Source: Puniceicoccaceae bacterium Marseille-Q1082
GTDB lineage: Bacteria > Verrucomicrobiota > Verrucomicrobiia > Opitutales > Intestinicryptomonadaceae
NCBI GenBank assembly: GCA_904424815.1
Contig: CAJGBI010000001.1
Coordinates: forward strand, 1,163,671 to 1,227,670
Direction of reading: 5' to 3'
DNA: 64,000 bases
The translations under genes and the position numbers were made by a program. The notes below the pieces were generated by a model, which did no database searches, was not told the origin of the DNA, and saw nothing but the letters and a program-made list of their open reading frames with translations. Position 1 is the first letter of the stretch; the number at the start of each line of letters is the position of its first letter. Of this stretch, positions 7,633 through 16,630 are shown piece by piece.

Positions 7633-9138
7633 TCACCGGTTGCGCTTGCGCTTTCTGGGCGCCTGCTCCTCGAGCACGGGCTCCGTGCGGTAGGCAAAGC
7701 CCTCTAACCTGCGGCGCTCGATTCTCGCCCCTATGAACGCCTCTATCCTCTTCAAAAATTCAGTCTCGTCGGAGGAATAGAGGGTGATTGCCTTGCCCTC
7801 GCGGTTCGCCCTTCCCGTGCGGCCTATGCGGTGGACGTAGTCCTCGGAGTGCTCGGGGACATTGTAGTTTATGACGTATCCGACGTTTGAGATGTCGAGC
7901 CCGCGGGACGCGATGTCGGTGGCGACCAATATCTTCGTCCTGCCTTCCTTGAAGTCTTTCAGCGCCTTGTCGCGCTCGCGCTGCGTGCGGTCGGAGTGCA
8001 GAATCGAAACCGCATAGTCGTGGGCGATGAGCCATTCCCCGATTCTGTCGGCGTCGATCCTCGTGCGGGTGAATACGATGAGGCTTTCAAACGAAATGCT
8101 CTTGAGAACCTCTATGAGCATGTCGTACTTCTGGATTCCGTCCACGGGGTAGATGAAGTGCTCTATGGTGTCGGCGGGCGAGTGAACCACGCCGACGCCG
8201 ACGGTCTTCGGGTCTTTGAGCGCCCACTTGGACAGGCGCAGCACGGCGTCCGGCATCGTGGCGGAAAAGAACAGCGTCTGACGCTCCTTCGGGCAATACC
8301 TGATGATGTTCGAGACGTCCTCGATGAAACCCATGTCAAACATCCTGTCAACCTCGTCGAGGACAAGCCAGCGCACGCCTTTGAGAGAAATGTTGCGCTG
8401 GCGTATGTGGTCGAGAAGCCTCCCGGGGGTGGCGACTACGGCGTCCACGCCCGCGCGCAGCGCCCTAATCTGCCTGTCCATGTTCACCCCGCCCTGGACG
8501 AGCAACGGGCGCAGCGAGGTGTATTTTGAAAATTTTTCAAAAGCGTCGGCGCTCTGGGCGGCGAGCTCCCGGGTGGGGCTCAAAACGAGAATCCGCGGGC
8601 CGGACGGCTCGTGAGAGCCCGCGAGCTTCACGACGGGCAGCGCGAACGCCGCCGTCTTTCCGGTGCCGGTCTGAGCCGTGCCTATGACGTCCGCCCCTTC
8701 GAGAATGGCGGGTATCGCCGCGCTCTGGATGGGGGTTGGAGAGGAATAGCCCATATCCTTAACGGCGGATAGAACCTCCGCGCCGAGGTCGAACGCGGCA
8801 AATTCCGGAATCGCGCCCTTCAATTCCTCCATGCCGAAAGGCGCGGGAACCTCTTTCGGCGCGGGAGCCGGCTGCTCGGGCGCTTCGCTGAGTTCGGCGT
8901 TTTTCGGGACGGAATTTTCGCCCCTCCGCCCCCTTCCGCGGCTTCCGGCGCGCGGGCTCGCGCCGCGCTGCTCCGCGCGGCGCGATTTGGCGCGGCCGCT
9001 TTTCTGCGGGCCGCCGCGCCCCGAATCCGAAAGCTTCCTCCGGCTTTCCGAAGGCTTCGCGCCCTTGTCCGCGGGCGCCTTTTTTTCGGAGCGGGAAAAG
9101 ATTTTCCCGATAGACAGAATTTTCTTTAACAATTTCAT
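7633..9138 (-). CDS. DEAD-box ATP-dependent RNA helicase, RhlE-like
   Basis: RNA-unwinding ATPase. The core shows the Q motif (about GYSSPTPIQSAAIP), motif I AQTGTGKT, PTRELA, motif II written DEVD rather than DEAD, SAT, ATDIASRGLD and motif VI HRIGRTGR. Before the core lie about 110 residues rich in Arg, Lys, Ser and Gly (disordered, RNA-binding type). A basic tail (RKRKRNR) ends the protein. Starts at 9168 and 9159 also exist; ATG 9138 (MKLLKKILS) is preferred, though no clear ribosome binding site decides. Such proteins act in ribosome assembly and RNA turnover. Confidence 0.95.
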   Translation of the reverse strand: MKLLKKILSIGKIFSRSEKKAPADKGAKPSESRRKLSDSGRGGPQKSGRAKSRRAEQRGASPRAGSRGRGRRGENSVPKNAELSEAPEQPAPAPKEVPAPFGMEELKGAIPEFAAFDLGAEVLSAVKDMGYSSPTPIQSAAIPAILEGADVIGTAQTGTGKTAAFALPVVKLAGSHEPSGPRILVLSPTRELAAQSADAFEKFSKYTSLRPLLVQGGVNMDRQIRALRAGVDAVVATPGRLLDHIRQRNISLKGVRWLVLDEVDRMFDMGFIEDVSNIIRYCPKERQTLFFSATMPDAVLRLSKWALKDPKTVGVGVVHSPADTIEHFIYPVDGIQKYDMLIEVLKSISFESLIVFTRTRIDADRIGEWLIAHDYAVSILHSDRTQRERDKALKDFKEGRTKILVATDIASRGLDISNVGYVINYNVPEHSEDYVHRIGRTGRANREGKAITLYSSDETEFLKRIEAFIGARIERRRLEGFAYRTEPVLEEQAPRKRKRNR

Positions 9139-9225
9139 CGAATAAAACGATTCAAGCATACGCCGCAACGGCCTTCAAGCTAAATTTTGGAAGACGGCGG
9201 CGGCGTATGCGGGAAGAAGAAATTG

Positions 9226-9254
9226 TTGACACGCCCGCAGACGGAACATACGAT
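9226..9254 (+). promoter_or_regulatory. sigma70-type promoter with very short leader
   Basis: TTGACA (9226-9231), 17-nt spacer, TACGAT (9249-9254). The expected transcript start (about 9261) is only a few bases before the ATG at 9265, so the mRNA would be nearly leaderless. Confidence 0.7.
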
Positions 9255-9264
9255 TTTTTCATAT

Positions 9265-10998
9265 ATGAGAAAAATAACAGCTTTATTTATATTAGCGGGT
9301 CTTTCCGCAATCCCCGCATTTTCCCAGGAAATGCCCGCAGACCTCAAATCAAAACTCGAAGCCAAAGCCGCGGAGCTTCAGCCTTCAAACAAATCCGCCG
9401 CAAAGACATGGCTCGTAAAGCAGATGAACGCGTGGGAGTCCATACAGAACCTCGCGTTCGCCGCCGACGCCGACGACATCGAGATGATAAAGAAGCTCGC
9501 GGAAAAGAAATTCCCGCTCGACTACGTTTCGCAAGAGGCTTTCATAAACGAACAAGCCGTCGCCGCCGCCGGGCTGCCCGACCTCAAATCTCAGATCGGC
9601 AAGGCTTCCTACGACGCCATCAAAGCTAAATTCGACAAGGAGGGCAAGACCGACCTCAACGAGCTCATCAACCTGCTCAACGCCCAGATAGCGGCGAAGT
9701 CGCAGCTCGAAATGCTGAGGCCCCTACCCTCCATCGACGAATCCACGTTCTCGATTACGAAGGAAGTCTTGAAAAAGAAATACCCGGACGATTTCCTCGC
9801 GCAGCTCAACGAGCTCAAAAAGCTCTCCAACGCCGTTGATGCGGCCGCCGACGCCGCCGCGAAATCCGGCGGGACGCCGCCCGCGGCCGCCCCCGGAACC
9901 GAGCCGGCGCCGGGGCAGCCCGCGGGCGCCGCCGCAAACGCGCAGGCGGGTGCGGGAACCCCGCAACAGCCCCTGACGCTCGCCGAACTCAACCTCAAGG
10001 CGCGCGAACAGTTCAACTCTCACACACTGACCGTTGAGGGAGAATCGAAGGTTACGGCGCTGCCCGTCGTCATGCACGGCAAACAGGTCATACTCATACC
10101 GTTCAGCGCATTCTCGGGCGGCCCGAACGTGTCGATAATGAACAATCTCGGAGAACAGGTCGACTTCGACCAATCCAATATCTTCGCATCGAAAAACTAT
10201 CCGTTTGTCATAGTGATGCCGAAATCTTCCATACCCTCCACCACGGTCAACGCGAATCTCGCGACCGACAAGGAGTATCGGGAAATCGTCGGCAAGCCGA
10301 TATTTTTCATGGGATACACCGCCACGAACATACAGATTTTCCCCGTAAAGCTCAACGCCGTTTCCGACCAGACTCTCGTGCTGTCCTCCCGCATTCCCAA
10401 CAACTTCATAGACGGAACGGTTTTGATGAATCCAGAGGACGATCTCATTCTGGGTTCCATGATCGCCTTCAAAAAGGAACATCCGAAAGTTCAGTGGAAC
10501 ACGCGCAACAGCGTAAACTTTTTGCGCCGCACAATCGAGTCGAGAAATCCCTTCCTCACCTGCGTGCGCATCGACCGCCTTGACCCCTGGGAAAAACTCG
10601 ACTTTGAAAAGCTCGCCAAACAGAAAAAGAAGCTCGATTCCGTCAATAAGCTCCTATGGGACTTCATACTGCTCAACACGTCCAAAAGGCTCGTGGACAC
10701 CGAAAAGCTCGCCATCGTGGGGCAGACGGTCTCCAAATACAAGGAAGAGCTTAAAACGCGCATGGAAAAATCGCGCTTTGACAGACTTTTCAGGCAGTAC
10801 CTCCAGGATTTGATGATGCTCATAAAATCCGAGCTGCGCGACGTAAATCCCGACGAATTTTACACCCTGTACCGCTACGACCTCAACCAGGCGATAAACT
10901 CGCTCAAAAGCGTGATGGCCTTTTACGAGAACGCCATACGCACGAATTCCCTCAGCCCGCTCGTGCCCGACGACATAAAGAGGGTGCAAAACAGGTAG
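9265..10998 (+). CDS. large exported protein of unknown function, possible inactive trypsin-like domain
   Basis: About 577 aa with a signal peptide (MRKITALFILAGLSAIPAFS). Residues about 25-190 are helical and Lys/Glu-rich. A Pro/Ala/Gly linker covers about 200-240. The middle (about 250-400) is beta-rich, with a strand order and a late 'IDGTVLMNPEDDLILGSMIAFKKE' segment (written here only as a pattern) that recall chymotrypsin-fold proteases, but I see no catalytic His-Asp-Ser triad. The C-terminal 170 residues are charged helices. The start at ATG 9265 follows a good promoter. It stands alone, bounded by a terminator at 11040. The trypsin-like reading is speculative. Confidence 0.8.
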   Translation: MRKITALFILAGLSAIPAFSQEMPADLKSKLEAKAAELQPSNKSAAKTWLVKQMNAWESIQNLAFAADADDIEMIKKLAEKKFPLDYVSQEAFINEQAVAAAGLPDLKSQIGKASYDAIKAKFDKEGKTDLNELINLLNAQIAAKSQLEMLRPLPSIDESTFSITKEVLKKKYPDDFLAQLNELKKLSNAVDAAADAAAKSGGTPPAAAPGTEPAPGQPAGAAANAQAGAGTPQQPLTLAELNLKAREQFNSHTLTVEGESKVTALPVVMHGKQVILIPFSAFSGGPNVSIMNNLGEQVDFDQSNIFASKNYPFVIVMPKSSIPSTTVNANLATDKEYREIVGKPIFFMGYTATNIQIFPVKLNAVSDQTLVLSSRIPNNFIDGTVLMNPEDDLILGSMIAFKKEHPKVQWNTRNSVNFLRRTIESRNPFLTCVRIDRLDPWEKLDFEKLAKQKKKLDSVNKLLWDFILLNTSKRLVDTEKLAIVGQTVSKYKEELKTRMEKSRFDRLFRQYLQDLMMLIKSELRDVNPDEFYTLYRYDLNQAINSLKSVMAFYENAIRTNSLSPLVPDDIKRVQNR

Positions 10999-11039
10999 CG
11001 AAAATCTCGAACTTGCGCGCGCCGCCGCGACGAACCGGG

Positions 11040-11069
11040 AAATCCCGAGCCTTTCGGCCCGGGATTTTT
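11040..11069. terminator. bidirectional intrinsic terminator
   Basis: A stem of about 10 bp (AATCCCGAGCC against GGCCCGGGATT, one mismatch) around a TTTC loop has an A-rich left side and a T-run on the right (11064-11069). It sits between the convergent ends of the exported-protein gene and thiL. Confidence 0.7.
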
Positions 11070-11085
11070 GCCGGACGGCCTGTCG

Positions 11086-12051
11086 CTATGCCATGTGGTC
11101 GAATCCGGAGCCGCGAAAGATTTCGCGGCCCCCGCCGGAGCGCACGACAACCAGCCCGCCGGCTTCCGAAGCGGACGCCGGAGCGGAAATTCGCCCGATT
11201 CTCGAAAGCGGAGTTTCGAGAGATTCCGCCCATGCGCGCTCGAACTCTCCGCAGTCGCCGCGGTAGGCGAACAGCAGCTCGTAGTCCTCGCCCCCGCACA
11301 GCGCCTCGCGCAGGGTCGCGGTTTTTCCTCCGAAGAAGCGGCGCGGTACGGAGTCTTCGAATACCTCGGCGCACGCGCCGCGTGGAATTATGTTTTTGAC
11401 GTCGGAAGCGAGCCCGTCGCTCAAATCTATGCACGCGCCGACGCCCCACGTCTGCGCGAGGAATTCGCCCTCTGCGATACGCGGCTCGAAATCAAGATGC
11501 CTGCCGCTCTCAAAGGACAGCCCGAGCCCGCCCGTGACATAGAGCGCGTCGCCAATCCGCGCGCCGGAGCGCAGGAGAGTCCGCTCGGGCGCCGTCCCCA
11601 GAAGCGACATGTGCATGGAAAAAAACCTCCCCCCTACGCTCGCGACATCGCCGCCGACAATTTTCACGCCGAGCTTCTCCGCCGCCTCCGAGACGCCAGC
11701 GCAAAACCCGTCCAGCCACCCGAGCGACAACTCTGCCGAAACTATTCCGCTCGCCAGGGCGAACGCCGGCCTGCCGCCCATTGCGGCGATGTCGCTTGCG
11801 TTGCGGTTTACGAGCTTCCTCCCCGCAAGGCGCGGATCGGTCGAGGCGTCGAAATGCCGCCCGAGTATCACGGCGTCGGAGGTGGCAAGCATGTCGCCAC
11901 CGCCGAGCTCCTCGGCGCGGATGAGGGCGCAATCGTCTCCGGGCCCGAAAGGCGCCTTCGGCGCGGACGCCCCGAAAGCCGCGCATATGCGCGCTATAAG
12001 CGCCTTTTCCCCGAGCGACGAAAGGGGGTCTTTTTCAGAGAAAGGATTCAT
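11086..12051 (-). CDS. thiL: thiamine-monophosphate kinase
   Basis: Makes thiamine diphosphate from thiamine monophosphate and ATP. The 321-aa product shows the AIRS/PurM-like fold: GPGDDCALI near the N terminus, SDAVILGRHFD, ASDIAAMGG, VGGDVAS, the DLSDGLASDV block and GGEDYELLF. The start ATG at 12051 overlaps the stop of the CPBP gene upstream as ATGA, indicating coupled translation. It is the last gene of the pyrB-pyrC-CPBP-thiL chain. No other thiamine synthesis gene is in the window. Confidence 0.95.
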   Translation of the reverse strand: MNPFSEKDPLSSLGEKALIARICAAFGASAPKAPFGPGDDCALIRAEELGGGDMLATSDAVILGRHFDASTDPRLAGRKLVNRNASDIAAMGGRPAFALASGIVSAELSLGWLDGFCAGVSEAAEKLGVKIVGGDVASVGGRFFSMHMSLLGTAPERTLLRSGARIGDALYVTGGLGLSFESGRHLDFEPRIAEGEFLAQTWGVGACIDLSDGLASDVKNIIPRGACAEVFEDSVPRRFFGGKTATLREALCGGEDYELLFAYRGDCGEFERAWAESLETPLSRIGRISAPASASEAGGLVVVRSGGGREIFRGSGFDHMA

Positions 12052-12857
12052 TTTACAATCCAAATTATTCCGAGGTTGAGCGCGTTAAACAGCGCGTGGA
12101 CGAGAATCGGAGAAATTATCGAGCCGCTTTTTTCGTAAGACATGCAGAGCAAAACTCCCATCAGCGCCAGCGGCAAAAATACGAAGGCGTCGGCGTGTAT
12201 CATGGCAAAAAACGCGCCCGACAAAACCGCCGACACAAATGCGCCGCAGCGGAACGGGGAAAAAAATCCCTTGAAAATCCTGTACAGCAGCCCGCGGAAA
12301 AACATCTCCTCCGCAACAGGCGCGAACACGGCGATCGACACGGCGGCCGCCACAGCGCCAAGCCCTTCCGGCATGGACGAAAATATGTCCACTATCTCCT
12401 GCTTTGGCGGATATTCCCCCGAAACCGCAAAATATGCGCTCGCGACGAGGGCGTTTGCCGCAAGCACCGCCGGCGCCGCGCAAGCGAAAAACACGCCCGC
12501 CGAGCGGAGCGCGCCGCGCGAAAATCCGAATCCGATGGAAAAATCCGCGTCCGACAATTTTTGGAAAATTAAAACCGCCGCAACCGTAAAAACTTGCATG
12601 GCTATTGTCGGCAGGAACACCGACAGCGGATTTTCCGCCCCAAGCTTCCCAACAAAAGCCCCCGACACCGACATTCCCGCGAACGCCGCAGATGCGGCGA
12701 GAAACGCGAGCAGCAGAAAATCGGCCGGCCAGCGCATCGGAATCGCCGAAACTCCGCTCGGGTTCCGGCGCGCGCAAACCGCCGCCGCGCGGAATAGCCC
12801 CGCCGCTACCGCGAGCAGGACGGCGGCGGCCGCCGCCGATGAAACCCATGACGGCAT
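12048..12857 (-). CDS. CPBP family intramembrane glutamic endopeptidase
   Basis: Polytopic membrane protein (269 aa, about seven hydrophobic segments) of the CAAX protease/bacteriocin-processing family. The catalytic motif EExxxR occurs in FAPVAEEMFFRGLLY, the conserved His in FFAMIHAD, and the last motif in HALFNALN. All active-site residues are present. The start ATG at 12857 overlaps the pyrC stop as TGATG, and the stop overlaps the thiL start. The substrate is unknown; family members process prenylated or signal peptides, or serve in immunity to bacteriocins. Confidence 0.92.
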   Translation of the reverse strand: MPSWVSSAAAAAVLLAVAAGLFRAAAVCARRNPSGVSAIPMRWPADFLLLAFLAASAAFAGMSVSGAFVGKLGAENPLSVFLPTIAMQVFTVAAVLIFQKLSDADFSIGFGFSRGALRSAGVFFACAAPAVLAANALVASAYFAVSGEYPPKQEIVDIFSSMPEGLGAVAAAVSIAVFAPVAEEMFFRGLLYRIFKGFFSPFRCGAFVSAVLSGAFFAMIHADAFVFLPLALMGVLLCMSYEKSGSIISPILVHALFNALNLGIIWIVK

Positions 12858-14116
12858 CAGTCGCCGAAAACGCTTTTCCCGCCCACGAAAGTCCTGACGA
12901 CCTTTCCGCGCAGCGTTTTTCCGAACCAGGGAGAATTGGAAGAGCGCGACCTGGTGGAGTCGTAGACCCACTCGGCGCTTTCGTCCACGAGCGCAAAATC
13001 GGCGGGGCTTCCGGCGCGCAGAGTGCCGGCGTCGACGCCGAGTATCCTCGCGGGATTTGTCGACATGAGCTCCACGAGCTTCATCAGGCTTATTCTGCCG
13101 GAGCGCACGAGCGCCCCATGGCATACGGAAAACGCCGTTTCAAAGCCCGTTATCCCGAACGGCGCGGCGTCGAAAGCCATGTCTTTTTCCGTGTCCGTGT
13201 GCGGCGCGTGGTCTGTTGCTATGACTTCTATCGTGCCGTCGGCAACCCCCCCTATCAAAGCCTCCACGTCCTGCCTGGAACGCAGCGGCGGGCACATTTT
13301 ATAATTTGTGTCGTATCCGGCGAGGCATTCGTCCGAAAGCGAAAGATGGTGCGGCGTCGCCTCCGCCGAGACGCTCGTGCCGCGCTTTTTCGCCCCGCGG
13401 ATAATGTCCACCGACAGCGCGCTCGATATGTGCTGCAAATGTATGTGGCACTTCGCGTAATGCGCCAAAATCACGTCGCGCGACACTATTATGTCCTCCG
13501 CCGCCGCGGGCCAGCCGCCGAGCCCGAGCCTAACCGACCACTCGCCCTCGTGCATCTGCCCCGCGCGCGTGAGCGTCGCCTCCTGGCAGTGGTCCATCAC
13601 GAACAAACCGAACATCTTGGCGTAAACCATGGCGTTGCGCATTAGCTCCGCGCTCTGCACGCACGAACCGTCGTCGGTGATGGCCTTCACCCCGAGCTTC
13701 GCAAGCGACCCTATCGGAGCGAGCTTCTCTCCCCTCCTGCCCTCGGTGATGCACCCGCTCTGGTAGACGCGGACTTTCGCGGACTCGGCGATGATGTCGT
13801 TTATCAGCCGGACGGTCGCGGGGGAGTCCGCCGCCGGCACCGTGTTGGGCATCGCCATCACGGAGGTAAACCCGCCCGCCGCCGCAGCAGCAGTGGCGGT
13901 GGCCACGCACTCTTTTGAAGTCTGCCCGGGTTCGCGCAAATGCGCGTGCATGTCCACAAACCCCGGGACGAGCGCGAGCCCACCGGCGTCGATTTCAACC
14001 GCGGAGTCCGGAGCGGAATCCGCAAACACTCCGTCCCTCACGAACACGTCGCGGACGCAGTCCAGATCTTGTGACGGGTCAACAACCCGCGCGTTTCTGA
14101 TTTTAAGCCCGTTCAT
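12857..14116 (-). CDS. pyrC: dihydroorotase
   Basis: Third step of de novo pyrimidine synthesis: closes carbamoyl-aspartate to dihydroorotate. The 419-aa, class I (long) form has the metal-binding HxH in DMHAHLREPG, later ligands in MDHCQE and HIHLQHIS, and catalytic ATDHAPH. The start ATG 14116 (MNGLKIRN) overlaps the pyrB stop as ATGA. Long dihydroorotases of this type often form a complex with PyrB, consistent with the gene pair. Confidence 0.97.
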   Translation of the reverse strand: MNGLKIRNARVVDPSQDLDCVRDVFVRDGVFADSAPDSAVEIDAGGLALVPGFVDMHAHLREPGQTSKECVATATAAAAAGGFTSVMAMPNTVPAADSPATVRLINDIIAESAKVRVYQSGCITEGRRGEKLAPIGSLAKLGVKAITDDGSCVQSAELMRNAMVYAKMFGLFVMDHCQEATLTRAGQMHEGEWSVRLGLGGWPAAAEDIIVSRDVILAHYAKCHIHLQHISSALSVDIIRGAKKRGTSVSAEATPHHLSLSDECLAGYDTNYKMCPPLRSRQDVEALIGGVADGTIEVIATDHAPHTDTEKDMAFDAAPFGITGFETAFSVCHGALVRSGRISLMKLVELMSTNPARILGVDAGTLRAGSPADFALVDESAEWVYDSTRSRSSNSPWFGKTLRGKVVRTFVGGKSVFGD

Positions 14117-15087
14117 TTCGCGAGCCTCCCGAGCGTCGCGCCCATGCAAAGTTTCATCACAGCCATTCTGACGGCGACCCCGTTGGTCACCTGGTTCAAT
14201 ATCACAGACCTGCCCGAATCGGCGAGGAAAGAGTCAAGCTCCACTCCCCTGTTTATCGGGCCCGGGTGCATTATTATCGCCCCGGGCTTGAGAAGGTGCG
14301 CCCTCCTCCGGTCGAGGCCGAAAATATTGGCGTACTCGGAAATCGACGGGAAGTGCGCCGAGCTCTGGCGCTCGTGCTGTATCCTGAGCAGCATCACGAC
14401 ATCCGCGTCCGAAACGGCCTTTGCGAGATCGCAGGAGACCTCAACCCCCATCTTTTCAAACTCCGGCGGCACGAGCGTCGACGGCCCCGCCAAAGTCACC
14501 TTCGCCCCGAGCTTGTTCAGCAGGTGTATGTTTGAGCGCGCCACGCGGCTGAACAGTATGTCGCCCAAAATCGTCACCTTGCGCCCCTTGAAGTCCGGCC
14601 CGAGCCTCTCGCGCATCGTAAAGGCGTCAAGCAGCGCCTGCGTGGGGTGCGCGTGCGCCCCGTCGCCCGCGTTTATTACGGGTATTCCAACCCTGTCCGC
14701 CAGGTACTTTGCCGCCCCCGACGAACTGTGGCGGACTATTATCATGTCCGCCATGAGGGCTTCTATGTTTCTGGCGGTGTCCTTGAGAGTCTCGCCCTTT
14801 ACCGAGGACGATATGCTCGACGAAAAGCTTATGACGTCAGCCCCCAGCTTGTGGGCGGCCATTTCAAAGGCCGTGCGCGTGCGCGTGCTCGGCTCGAAAA
14901 ACAGATTTACCACCGTCTTTCCGCTCAGATACGGAAGCTTCGTCCTGTCCTTTTTAACCTCCGCCTTGAATATGTCCGCGAGCGAAAAAATCTCGTCTAC
15001 TTCCCGCAGGGAAAGATCTTCCGTGCACGTCAAATCCTTGCGGGCCCATGAAAATCCGCCTGAAAATTCCTTAGCTGCCATGCCCAT
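14113..15087 (-). CDS. pyrB: aspartate carbamoyltransferase catalytic subunit
   Basis: Joins carbamoyl phosphate to aspartate. The 324 residues show the carbamoyl-phosphate loop FFEPSTRTRTAFE, HAHPTQALLD, GDILFSRVARSN and MHPGPINRG. No pyrI regulatory subunit gene is present, so the enzyme is probably a simple trimer or a PyrB-PyrC complex. ATG 15081 is an alternative start two codons in. It heads the overlapping chain with pyrC, the CPBP protease gene and thiL. The 50-bp stretch up to the terminator at 15141 must hold its promoter. Confidence 0.97.
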   Translation of the reverse strand: MGMAAKEFSGGFSWARKDLTCTEDLSLREVDEIFSLADIFKAEVKKDRTKLPYLSGKTVVNLFFEPSTRTRTAFEMAAHKLGADVISFSSSISSSVKGETLKDTARNIEALMADMIIVRHSSSGAAKYLADRVGIPVINAGDGAHAHPTQALLDAFTMRERLGPDFKGRKVTILGDILFSRVARSNIHLLNKLGAKVTLAGPSTLVPPEFEKMGVEVSCDLAKAVSDADVVMLLRIQHERQSSAHFPSISEYANIFGLDRRRAHLLKPGAIIMHPGPINRGVELDSFLADSGRSVILNQVTNGVAVRMAVMKLCMGATLGRLAK

Positions 15088-15140
15088 TTAAAAGTCCAGG
15101 CTAACAAATCGCGCGGGGTAGTCAACAAAAACAAGGAAAC

Positions 15141-15178
15141 AAAAAAACCCGCGCCGGCTGGAAGCGCGCCGGCGCGGG
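15141..15178 (-). terminator. intrinsic terminator of the small basic protein gene
   Basis: Perfect 11-bp stem (CCCGCGCCGGC against GCCGGCGCGGG, 15148-15178), followed on the minus strand by a T-run (complement of 15141-15147). Confidence 0.85.
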
Positions 15179-15219
15179 AAATCGGGCGCCACAGCGGGCG
15201 CGGCCGTCAAAAACAAAGG

Positions 15220-15378
15220 CTATTCCGCGGGCTTCGTCTTGGGCAGCCCCGTGACGCGGGTGACGGTCTTTATGGCGCCGCGCTTGCGCAAGAGGTCTAT
15301 GCGCTCGAAGCGCTTCAAGACGCTGCGCTTTTTGGACGATGCGGAACCTCCGCTTCTAAAACTGCTATGCTGGGACAT
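15220..15378 (-). CDS. small basic protein, Verrucomicrobia/Planctomycetes/Chlamydiae type
   Basis: A 52-aa, Arg/Lys-rich protein that begins MSQHSSFRSG, carries SVLKRFERIDLLRKRG and ends VTGLPKTKPAE. This matches my memory of the conserved 'small basic protein' family (TIGR04137 type) restricted to the PVC group; its role is unknown and a link to ribosomes or RNA has been suggested. A clear AGGAG lies 7 nt before ATG 15378, which fixes the start against a longer frame beginning 13 codons upstream. It has its own strong terminator, so it is probably an abundant single-gene transcript. Confidence 0.88.
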   Translation of the reverse strand: MSQHSSFRSGGSASSKKRSVLKRFERIDLLRKRGAIKTVTRVTGLPKTKPAE

Positions 15379-15518
15379 AAATTTTCTCCTTTTTATAAAA
15401 TCAATAAAAGGCTTCATTAAACGCCGGCTTTCCGGAATTGCAACATTTTTTTTCGCCAGCGGCGCGCAGCCAAAAGAAAAGATTGACCGCGGCCGCGTTT
15501 GCGATACTGGTTTTATTC

Positions 15519-16544
15519 ATGAAAAAGTTTATACTTTGTCTTTTGACTTCGTTTTTAACGCTCGCCGGCTTTGCGCAGAAAGACCCGTTTGTCGGCTTCT
15601 ACCAGGGCGAAATCGTCGGCGCCAAGGGGTATCCGCTCGGAAATTTCCCCGATCTCTTCGCCGAAATCTACAAGGGCCCCAACGGATACAGGCTGAAACT
15701 GATTTCGCAGATAATGGCGCGCGCCGAGCCCCACACGATAGTGGACGCCCTCTCCGCGGAAAACGGCGAAATCGCACTCAAAGACGCCGGCAATTTCAAG
15801 CTCAACGGCAAAATAACCCCGCAGAAAATCGACGCCGACCTGACCTATAACGGCAAGCCCGCGAAAATCTCCCTCAAAAGGATGAATATCGTCCCCCCGA
15901 CCCTCGGCAAAAAGCCTCCGGTCGGCGCGATAGTCCTCTTCGACGGGAAAGACCTGTCGGCTTTCGAGCGCGTGCACGGCGAAGGCCCCGCACACTGGGA
16001 AATCAAGGACGGCGCGATGGTCGTCACCGGCGGCGGAAAGGACAAAAACGGCAAAAACCTCAACGGGACGCTGCGCACAAAACAGGCTTTTGACGCGGTG
16101 AGGCTGCACCTCGAATTTAAAATCCCCGCCGAATACGACGTGGCGCGCCCGCAGGGCAGAGGCAACTCCGGAGTGATTTTTGGGCCCTACGAAGTGCAGG
16201 TTCTCGACTCGTTCGGCGCCCCCGGGAACTGGGACGAATGCGGCTCGATTTACCGCATGCACCCCCCGTATGTAAACGCGTCGCTCGAGCCCGAGGCGTG
16301 GCAAACCTACGACATCGAATACCACCCCGCAAAGTTCGACGGCGACACGCTCGTGGAATTCCCGCGCTTTACGGTCTATTTAAACGGGGTGCTGGTGCAA
16401 AAGGACACTCCGGCGTATTCCTGCACGAGCATAGGGCCGCGCAACTTTGCAAAATTCAAGCATCCGCGCAACGGGGTGCAGCTTAATCTGCAAGACCACA
16501 CGAACAAAGTGGCGTATAGAAACATCTGGGTACAGCCCCTCTGA
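15519..16544 (+). CDS. DUF1080 (3-keto-disaccharide hydrolase-like) exported protein, copy 1
   Basis: A 341-aa exported protein with a signal peptide (about 1-20). Residues about 22-125 form an N-terminal domain starting KDPFVGFYQGEIVGAKGYPL. From about residue 135 (GAIVLFDGKDLSAFE) a DUF1080 domain with a jelly-roll concanavalin-like fold runs to the end, with marks such as GNSGVIFGPYEVQVLDS, CGSIY and EAWQTYDIEY. Family members cleave 3-keto-glycosides or bind sugars. The start ATG 15519 precedes a clean signal sequence. A paralogue of the same architecture lies 770 bp downstream. A terminator follows at 16586-16630. Confidence 0.9.
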   Translation: MKKFILCLLTSFLTLAGFAQKDPFVGFYQGEIVGAKGYPLGNFPDLFAEIYKGPNGYRLKLISQIMARAEPHTIVDALSAENGEIALKDAGNFKLNGKITPQKIDADLTYNGKPAKISLKRMNIVPPTLGKKPPVGAIVLFDGKDLSAFERVHGEGPAHWEIKDGAMVVTGGGKDKNGKNLNGTLRTKQAFDAVRLHLEFKIPAEYDVARPQGRGNSGVIFGPYEVQVLDSFGAPGNWDECGSIYRMHPPYVNASLEPEAWQTYDIEYHPAKFDGDTLVEFPRFTVYLNGVLVQKDTPAYSCTSIGPRNFAKFKHPRNGVQLNLQDHTNKVAYRNIWVQPL

Positions 16545-16585
16545 TTCGGCGGCGGGCGCGCCAAACTACCGTTGACGCTCCGTTT

Positions 16586-16630
16586 AAAAAAGAGTCTGCC
16601 GGTTGTCGCTTTGGCCGGCAGACTCTTTTT
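16586..16630. terminator. bidirectional intrinsic terminator
   Basis: Perfect 16-bp arms (AAAAAGAGTCTGCCGG against CCGGCAGACTCTTTTT) around a 12-nt loop, ending in a T-run. It lies 40 bp past the first DUF1080 gene. Confidence 0.88.
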
